Positions 58,649 through 64,000 of a stretch of DNA of 64,000 bases are shown here, in pieces. The translations under genes and the position numbers were made by a program. How positions within the stretch are numbered: position 1 is the first letter of the stretch; every line of letters begins with the position of its first letter. Origin of the DNA: Psychrobacillus sp. FSL K6-2836 (GTDB lineage: Bacteria; Bacillota; Bacilli; Bacillales_A; Planococcaceae); the NCBI RefSeq assembly GCF_038003085.1, contig NZ_JBBOOM010000001.1, positions 3,596,001 through 3,660,000 on the forward strand, in the 5' to 3' direction. The notes under the pieces were generated by a model. That model was not told where the DNA came from, did not search any database, and was given only the letters and a program-made list of their open reading frames with translations.

Positions 58649-59338
58649 ATGAAACCTATTTATAATTCAGCTAAAGAAGCTGTTGCGGGAGTTCAAGATG
58701 GAATGACACTAATGGTTGGAGGCTTTGGACTTGTTGGAATTCCGGAGCAGCTAATTTTAGCATTAGTCGATAAAGGTGTGAAGGACTTAACAGTAATCTC
58801 CAACAATTGTGGTGTAGATGAATGGGGTCTAGGACTACTACTTAAAAATAAACAGATAAAGAAAATGATAGGATCATATGTTGGAGAAAATAAAGAGTTT
58901 GAAAGACAGGTAATCTCTGGTGAGATAGAGGTGGAATTGACACCACAAGGAACGCTGGCAGAAAAAATCCGCGCTGGTGGTGCAGGAATTCCAGCTTTCT
59001 TTACTCCTGCTGGTGTAGGAACCATAGTAGCAGAAGGAAAAGAAGTGCGAGTCTACGATGGAAAAGAGTATGTGCTGGAAGAGGCACTGCGTGCTGATTA
59101 TTCTTTTATCCGCGCAGCTAAGGCGGACAAATTTGGGAATCTTATTTATAATATGACCGCGCAAAACTTTAATCCAATGATGGCAGCAGCAGGTAAAATT
59201 ACAATTGCAGAAGTAGAAGAAATTGTAGAAACAGGAGATCTAAATCCAGCTCAAATACATACACCGAGCATTTATGTTCAAGGTCTATTCCAAGCAGAAC
59301 AGGAAAAAAGAATCGAACGTTTAACGACACGTTCTTAA
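58649..59338 (+). CDS. scoA: Succinyl-CoA:3-ketoacid CoA-transferase subunit A
   Basis: 229 residues from the ATG at 58649 after AAGGGG. It activates acetoacetate by transferring CoA from succinyl-CoA, together with subunit B. The conserved [34 protein letters not shown] and [15 protein letters not shown] are visible. The 23 upstream codons of a longer reading lack a binding site. Subunit B follows 13 bp later. Confidence 0.94.
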   Translation: MKPIYNSAKEAVAGVQDGMTLMVGGFGLVGIPEQLILALVDKGVKDLTVISNNCGVDEWGLGLLLKNKQIKKMIGSYVGENKEFERQVISGEIEVELTPQGTLAEKIRAGGAGIPAFFTPAGVGTIVAEGKEVRVYDGKEYVLEEALRADYSFIRAAKADKFGNLIYNMTAQNFNPMMAAAGKITIAEVEEIVETGDLNPAQIHTPSIYVQGLFQAEQEKRIERLTTRS

Positions 59339-59351
59339 GGAGGAGTTTCGA

Positions 59352-60005
59352 TTGAATTCACGTGAGAAGATTGCAAGAAGAGCAGAAAAAGAAATCGAAG
59401 ATGGAAACTACGTAAACCTAGGAATAGGAATTCCGACTTTAGTAGCTAATTTCATTTCACCAGATAAAACAGTCGTTTTACAATCTGAGAATGGCCTGCT
59501 TGGCATTGGACCATACCCAACCGAGCAAGAAGTAGACCCTGATCTTATTAATGCTGGGAAGGAAACAGTGACTACTATTCCGGGCTCTGCTTTTTTCAAT
59601 AGTGCGGAGTCATTTGCGATGATTCGTGGAGGACATGTCGACGTAGCTATTTTAGGTGCAATGGAAGTATCCGAAAAAGGTGATCTTGCTAACTGGATGA
59701 TCCCAGGAAAGATGATTAAGGGAATGGGCGGAGCAATGGACCTAGTGCACGGTGCTAAGAAAATTATTGTCATTATGGATCATTGTGCAAAAGACGGTTC
59801 TGCTAAAATAAAAAAACAATGTGAATTACCTTTAACAGGTAAAGCCGTTGTGAATAAAATAATAACAGAACGGGCAATGATAGAAGTAACTGAAAATGGA
59901 CTTGAATTGAAAGAGGTATTCGAGGGTTATTCGGTTCAAGATATTATCGATGCTACAGATGCTGAGCTTATAGTCAATAATGTTAGAGAAAATGTTTCTA
60001 TCTAA
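59352..60005 (+). CDS. scoB: Succinyl-CoA:3-ketoacid CoA-transferase subunit B
   Basis: 217 residues. [15 protein letters not shown] leads to [13 protein letters not shown], whose Glu is the catalytic residue that forms the CoA thioester. [20 protein letters not shown] and [16 protein letters not shown] are also conserved. It starts with TTG after AAGGAGGAG. With the permease and dehydrogenase it completes a route from external 3-hydroxybutyrate to acetoacetyl-CoA. Confidence 0.94.
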   Translation: MNSREKIARRAEKEIEDGNYVNLGIGIPTLVANFISPDKTVVLQSENGLLGIGPYPTEQEVDPDLINAGKETVTTIPGSAFFNSAESFAMIRGGHVDVAILGAMEVSEKGDLANWMIPGKMIKGMGGAMDLVHGAKKIIVIMDHCAKDGSAKIKKQCELPLTGKAVVNKIITERAMIEVTENGLELKEVFEGYSVQDIIDATDAELIVNNVRENVSI

Positions 60006-60012
60006 CATCAGC

Positions 60013-60041
60013 TTGTTTTTTAATGTGGAATCCATTATTAT
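60013..60041 (+). promoter_or_regulatory. Promoter of the leuS leader
   Basis: TTGTTT, 17-bp spacer, TATTAT, with the T-box leader starting a few bases later. Confidence 0.55.
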
Positions 60042-60047
60042 TAAATC

Positions 60048-60291
60048 TAATAGAAGTCGACTGTGAAAAGGATTAGTAGATAGATCTCGTTTCTTTAGAG
60101 AGCTAACGGATGGTGTAAGTTAGCGTAACGAATTATTGAACTCGCCTTTGAGTCTGTGTAAGTGAACTGATAGTAGCTTATACCGTTTTCCGCGTTAAGG
60201 AATCAAGTTGAGTGAGGTTTTCACTAATTTGGGTGGTACCGCGTGAGTATATCTCTCGTCCCTTAGTTTTTTTAAGGGGCGAGTTTTTTTA
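60048..60291 (+). promoter_or_regulatory. T-box leader of leuS
   Basis: The T-box sequence GGGTGGTACCGCG (60231-60243) is followed by a terminator, CTCGTCCCTTA with TAAGGGGCGAG and a T-run (60255-60290). A long stem I lies upstream. A CTC leucine codon at 60141-60143 sits in a plausible specifier loop. Uncharged tRNA-Leu should promote read-through into leuS. Confidence 0.93.
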
Positions 60292-60309
60292 TTTTGAGGA
60301 GGAGTTACG

Positions 60310-62721
60310 ATGAGCTTTAATCATGAAGCAATTGAAAAAAAGTGGCAAAAATATTGGCAGGAGAATAAGACGTATAAGATGACGGATGATCCATCTAAAC
60401 CAAAGTTTTATGCATTAGATATGTTCCCTTATCCTTCAGGAGTAGGTCTTCACGTAGGGCATCCACTTGGGTATATAGCGACGGATATTCTAAGTGCATT
60501 TAAACGCAAACAAGGCTATAACGTTCTTCATCCAATGGGATGGGATGCATTTGGACTTCCAGCGGAGCAATATGCAATTGATACGGGGAATGACCCTGCA
60601 GAATTCACTGCGAAAAATATTGCCACATTTAAACGTCAAATGACAGATTTGGGATTTTCATTTGACTGGGATCGAGAAGTTAATACGACAGATCCTTCTT
60701 ATTACAAATGGACACAATGGATTTTCATCCAGCTGTACAAAAAAGGTCTTGCATATGTAGATGAAGTGCCAGTAAACTGGTGCCCAGCATTAGGTACTGT
60801 ATTGGCTAATGAAGAAGTAATCGATGGTGTGTCGGAGCGTGGGGGACATCCTGTAGAACGTCGTCCGATGCGTCAATGGGTGCTTCGTATAACTGCTTAT
60901 GCAGACAGACTTTTAGAAGATTTAGATGATCTTGACTGGCCGGATAGCTTAAAAGAAATGCAACGTAACTGGATTGGACGCTCAGAGGGTGCAGAGCTTA
61001 TATTTGAAGTGGACGGTACAAATGAATCATTCCGTGCTTTTACAACTCGACCAGACACTATATTTGGTGCAACTTATGCGGTATTAGCGCCCGAGCATAA
61101 GCTTGTGGATACAATAACAACTGCTGACCAAGCAGAAGCAGTGCAAGCTTATAAAGATCAAGTAATATTAAAAAGTGACTTAGAACGTACAGATCTTGCA
61201 AAACACAAAACAGGTGTATTTACAGGTGCTTATGCAGTTAACCCGGTAAGCGGTGAAAAAATGCCGATTTGGATTGCAGATTATGTGTTAGCATCATACG
61301 GTACAGGAGCTATTATGGCAGTTCCTGCGCATGATGAGCGTGACTATGAGTTCGCAAAACAATTTGATCTACCAATCGTGGAAGTAGTATCTGGTGGGGA
61401 TATCGCAAAAGAAGCTTATACAGCCGACGGTACGCTTGTTAACTCAGAATTCTTAAATGGTTTAAATAAACAAGAAGCGATTTCTAAAGCGATTGAATGG
61501 TTTGAAGCGAATGGTAAAGGTGAGAAGAAAATTACGTATCGTCTACGTGATTGGTTATTCAGCCGTCAACGTTATTGGGGTGAACCAATTCCAATAATCC
61601 ATTGGGAGGATGGCACATCGACACCTGTAGAGGAATCTGAGTTGCCATTAATGCTTCCAGTAACTACGGATATTAAACCAAGTGGAACAGGAGAATCACC
61701 ACTTGCGAATATTACAGAGTGGGTAAATGTTGTAGATCCAGTAACAGGCAAAAAAGGTCGTCGTGAAACGAATACAATGCCTCAGTGGGCTGGTAGCTGC
61801 TGGTATTACTTACGCTACATCGATCCAAATAATGACGAGGCGCTTGTCGATCCAGAACTAGCAAAACGTTGGCTTCCAGTTGACATTTATGTAGGTGGAG
61901 CAGAGCATGCAGTACTTCATTTGTTATACGCACGCTTCTGGCATAAATTCCTTTACGACATTGGTGTGGTGACAACGAAAGAGCCATTCCAAAAGCTATT
62001 TAACCAAGGGATGATTCTTGGTGAAGGTAACGAGAAAATGTCTAAGTCAAAAGGGAATGTAGTAAACCCTGATGATATCGTGAAAAGTCATGGTGCTGAT
62101 TCACTTCGTCTATATGAAATGTTCATGGGTCCATTAGACTCTTCGAAACCATGGTCTACAAACGGATTAGATGGTTCAAGAAGATTCCTAGATCGTATTT
62201 GGCGTTTACTTGTTGATGAAGATGGTAAGTTGAGTGCTAAAGTAACGAACACTTCTTCTGATAATATGGAAAAAGCGTATCACCAAACGGTTAAAAAAGT
62301 AACGGAAGACTTTGAAGCAATGCATTATAATACAGCCATTTCGCAAATGATGGTATTTATCAATGAAGGCTACAAAGCAGAGCAAATTTCAAAAGAATAT
62401 GTAGAAGGCTTTGTGAAGCTGATTTCTCCTATCGTTCCACATATTGCAGAAGAACTATGGAGTATTCTTGGACATGACGATACAATCGTGTATGAAGCAT
62501 GGCCAACTTTCGACGAGTCTAAATTAGTAGACAATGAAGTAGAAATTCCTGTTCAAATTAAAGGAAAAGTCCGTGCGAAATTACATGTTGCAAAAGATGC
62601 AACAAAAGAAGAGTTAGAAGCATTAGCTCTTGCATCTGAACAAGTACAACAATGGCTAGAAGGGCAAGAAGTGAAGAAAATTATTGCCATACCAGGTAAA
62701 ATGGTCAATATCGTAATTTAA
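60310..62721 (+). CDS. leuS: Leucyl-tRNA synthetase
   Basis: 803-residue class I synthetase that charges tRNA-Leu. The HIGH motif appears as [10 protein letters not shown] near residue 46 and KMSKSKGNV near residue 577. The editing (CP1) domain lies at about 220-400, with [12 protein letters not shown] and [21 protein letters not shown] precedes the ATG, and a T-box controls expression. Confidence 0.97.
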   Translation: MSFNHEAIEKKWQKYWQENKTYKMTDDPSKPKFYALDMFPYPSGVGLHVGHPLGYIATDILSAFKRKQGYNVLHPMGWDAFGLPAEQYAIDTGNDPAEFTAKNIATFKRQMTDLGFSFDWDREVNTTDPSYYKWTQWIFIQLYKKGLAYVDEVPVNWCPALGTVLANEEVIDGVSERGGHPVERRPMRQWVLRITAYADRLLEDLDDLDWPDSLKEMQRNWIGRSEGAELIFEVDGTNESFRAFTTRPDTIFGATYAVLAPEHKLVDTITTADQAEAVQAYKDQVILKSDLERTDLAKHKTGVFTGAYAVNPVSGEKMPIWIADYVLASYGTGAIMAVPAHDERDYEFAKQFDLPIVEVVSGGDIAKEAYTADGTLVNSEFLNGLNKQEAISKAIEWFEANGKGEKKITYRLRDWLFSRQRYWGEPIPIIHWEDGTSTPVEESELPLMLPVTTDIKPSGTGESPLANITEWVNVVDPVTGKKGRRETNTMPQWAGSCWYYLRYIDPNNDEALVDPELAKRWLPVDIYVGGAEHAVLHLLYARFWHKFLYDIGVVTTKEPFQKLFNQGMILGEGNEKMSKSKGNVVNPDDIVKSHGADSLRLYEMFMGPLDSSKPWSTNGLDGSRRFLDRIWRLLVDEDGKLSAKVTNTSSDNMEKAYHQTVKKVTEDFEAMHYNTAISQMMVFINEGYKAEQISKEYVEGFVKLISPIVPHIAEELWSILGHDDTIVYEAWPTFDESKLVDNEVEIPVQIKGKVRAKLHVAKDATKEELEALALASEQVQQWLEGQEVKKIIAIPGKMVNIVI

Positions 62722-62769
62722 TGCAGCTTTTATAAAGAGATTTGACCATAAGTTACACGAATGTTTAAA

Positions 62770-62815
62770 ATCATCTCGACTCTATGTTTTTCATAGAGTC
62801 GAGATGATTTTTTTG
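62770..62815 (+). terminator. Terminator after leuS
   Basis: A 17-bp perfect stem, ATCATCTCGACTCTATG with its inverse, five-base loop, then T-run. Confidence 0.95.
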
Positions 62816-62872
62816 TTAGGTTTATGGTTAGAAACATTGTTGATTTGTGATTTGGCTCGTAACTTTTCAAAC

Positions 62873-63532
62873 TTAATCTAAAATCGGTTCTATTTTTGGA
62901 AAATCTGGATTTTCCAAGAGATCATTGCCCCCAGCCATTAGATATAAGTAAAGGTTTCCCCCAGGAACGATTGTTGCTTTTAATAGCTGACCGGTATCCT
63001 TCGAGTAGAAATAACGGTCATTACCACTCGTTGGAGTAAGAAATTTAAAGCCATTGTAATCATTAAACAATTTGTTAAAAAAGTTTTCATCTACATTCAT
63101 GAATATGATTGAATCTAATTTTTCTTGGTAAAAATAGAATCGCGCAATACCATCATAATCCAATATGAAGTCTGCATCACTACCATCCTCGTAGTCACCA
63201 ATTGTATAATTTTCACCTAAGTGTTCTATTACTTTTGATTGTGAGTCACCTAATGTTACTCCATGAAGATAAAGTAAACCTTGTTCCTCGGAGAATGTAG
63301 GTTTGGTAAAATCTAGCTGCACTTCGGTTGCAGTCTGTTGTTCATTTTCCAAAAATATTTCGTTGAAGACAAATAGGATTGCGCTTATTGTCAAAATAGT
63401 GGTGATCACTACATATCGCCATTTATGTTTTGATGTTCTTGAAGTATTTTCTAGCTCATTGACTACGTTTTGCATTACACGTTGTTTACTGGCTGTTAAA
63501 TCTTTCACTTCATTAGGGATATAATTATTCAT
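62873..63532 (-). CDS. Membrane-anchored protein, probable partner (anti-sigma) of the adjacent ECF sigma factor
   Basis: 219 residues: a charged cytosolic N terminus (1-38), one transmembrane helix at about 39-60 (YVVITTILTISAILFVFN) and an extracytoplasmic domain with SQSKVIEHLGENYTIGDYED and IARFYFYQEKLDSIIF. The outer part resembles small domains that sense ligands or fold like YjgB-type repeats, but no family is certain. It overlaps the sigma gene by 8 bp and follows GGAGGT. The anti-sigma role is inferred from overlap and topology. Confidence 0.68.
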   Translation of the reverse strand: MNNYIPNEVKDLTASKQRVMQNVVNELENTSRTSKHKWRYVVITTILTISAILFVFNEIFLENEQQTATEVQLDFTKPTFSEEQGLLYLHGVTLGDSQSKVIEHLGENYTIGDYEDGSDADFILDYDGIARFYFYQEKLDSIIFMNVDENFFNKLFNDYNGFKFLTPTSGNDRYFYSKDTGQLLKATIVPGGNLYLYLMAGGNDLLENPDFPKIEPILD

Positions 63533-64000
63533 TTAAAAGTACCTCCCATTCTATTCCTTTCAGTTGCTTTCTTAATAGTTCTTTACCTCGCCTTAATCGA
63601 GTTTTTACTGTACCTTCTGGAATAGATAAAATATGTGCAATCTCTGTAATTGTCATTTCATTAAAATAAAAATAAATAAGAACTTCTCGCTGTTTTAAGG
63701 GTAATTCTAGTATTGCTTCTCCAATTATTGCTTGCTCATCTTTTTTTACTAATTCGTCCAAATTTCTTTTACTAGCATGTGAAAATAATTTATTTTGTAA
63801 TTGGACCTTTCTATAGGTCCAACTCTTTAAATAATCTTTGCTTTTATTAATAGTCATTGTTGTTAAAAAAGCCTTTAACTCACCACGTTCTTCATAATGA
63901 TACTGATTATGAAAAAGCTTGATGAATACTTCTTGTACAATATCCTCTGCCGCTTGGAGATCCTTGACGTAGTAATAGGCCAAACGTATTAAGGGTTCTG
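63525..64000 (-). CDS. ECF-type RNA polymerase sigma factor, 5' end outside the window
   Basis: The frame stays open to the window edge, where it reads EPLIRLAYYYVKDLQAAEDI, the normal region 2 context, so the gene continues beyond 64000 and the TTG at 63983 is not the start. Region 2 includes DIVQEVFIKLFHN and region 4 EMTITEIAHILSIPEGTVKT then RLRRGKELLRK. The 3' end overlaps the membrane partner gene. This is the second sigma/anti-sigma pair in the window. Confidence 0.9.
   Translation of the reverse strand, partial: EPLIRLAYYYVKDLQAAEDIVQEVFIKLFHNQYHYEERGELKAFLTTMTINKSKDYLKSWTYRKVQLQNKLFSHASKRNLDELVKKDEQAIIGEAILELPLKQREVLIYFYFNEMTITEIAHILSIPEGTVKTRLRRGKELLRKQLKGIEWEVLLNE

Overview
The window is chromosomal DNA of a low-GC, Gram-positive, aerobic bacterium of the order Bacillales. 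The 16S/23S/5S operon, the twenty-tRNA cluster behind it, the menaquinone operon, the SAM riboswitch on metK, the T-box on leuS and strong AGGAGG-type ribosome binding sites all fit. Blocks match the Bacillus subtilis yug region (patB, yugE, yugI, yugJ) and yt region (ytk, ytm, pckA-metK, yto, ytp, ytq), but with many insertions. I infer a Planococcaceae member, perhaps Psychrobacillus-like. No phage, integrase, transposase, CRISPR array or plasmid function was seen.

Layout. 0.5-7.3 kb: a PatB-type C-S lyase, DUF1871 and XRE proteins, a Na+ symporter, an ECF sigma factor with a large membrane partner, and a YugI-type S1 protein. 8-13.5 kb: arginine/ornithine/proline catabolism (rocA, rocD, rocG), divergent from a PAS-AAA-Fis regulator that lacks GAFTGA and probably works through two 17-bp operators. 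13.6-16.6 kb: an iron alcohol dehydrogenase, a CDF transporter and MgtC. 17-24.2 kb: the rRNA operon, with two promoters and RNase processing stems, and 20 tRNAs. 24.7-32.1 kb: menA divergent from menF-menD-menH-menB-menE; menC is not in the window. 32.1-37.6 kb: a zinc-binding lipoprotein under a Zur box, yidD, dps with a sigma-B-like promoter, and small proteins. 37.7-42.6 kb: pckA, metK, a gamma carbonic anhydrase and a YtpA-like hydrolase that has lost its serine. 42.7-48.2 kb: an SRPBCC/ArsR pair, a 0.7 kb tandem repeat array and a yhcEFGHI-like ABC operon. 48.3-55.5 kb: malic enzyme, the bpsA/bpsB alkylpyrone genes, tRNA wobble modification genes (ytqA, ytqB), an MFS transporter and a second GAFTGA-less regulator. 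55.8-60 kb: 3-hydroxybutyrate uptake and activation (permease, dehydrogenase, scoAB) with a cre site. 60-64 kb: leuS and a second ECF sigma/anti-sigma pair cut by the window end.

Most genes are ordinary core metabolism. The less explained material lies between genes. One dispersed repeat consists of two hairpins at a fixed 28-bp offset whose stems vary but stay paired. A second dispersed repeat carries a TGAC-N4-GTCA hairpin with compensatory stem changes. A third element is a 21/19-bp GC-rich tandem array that looks non-coding. The two enhancer-binding-type regulators without GAFTGA, each beside a catabolic operon with clear palindromes, are the best candidates for atypical regulation. I saw no complete new multi-gene system.
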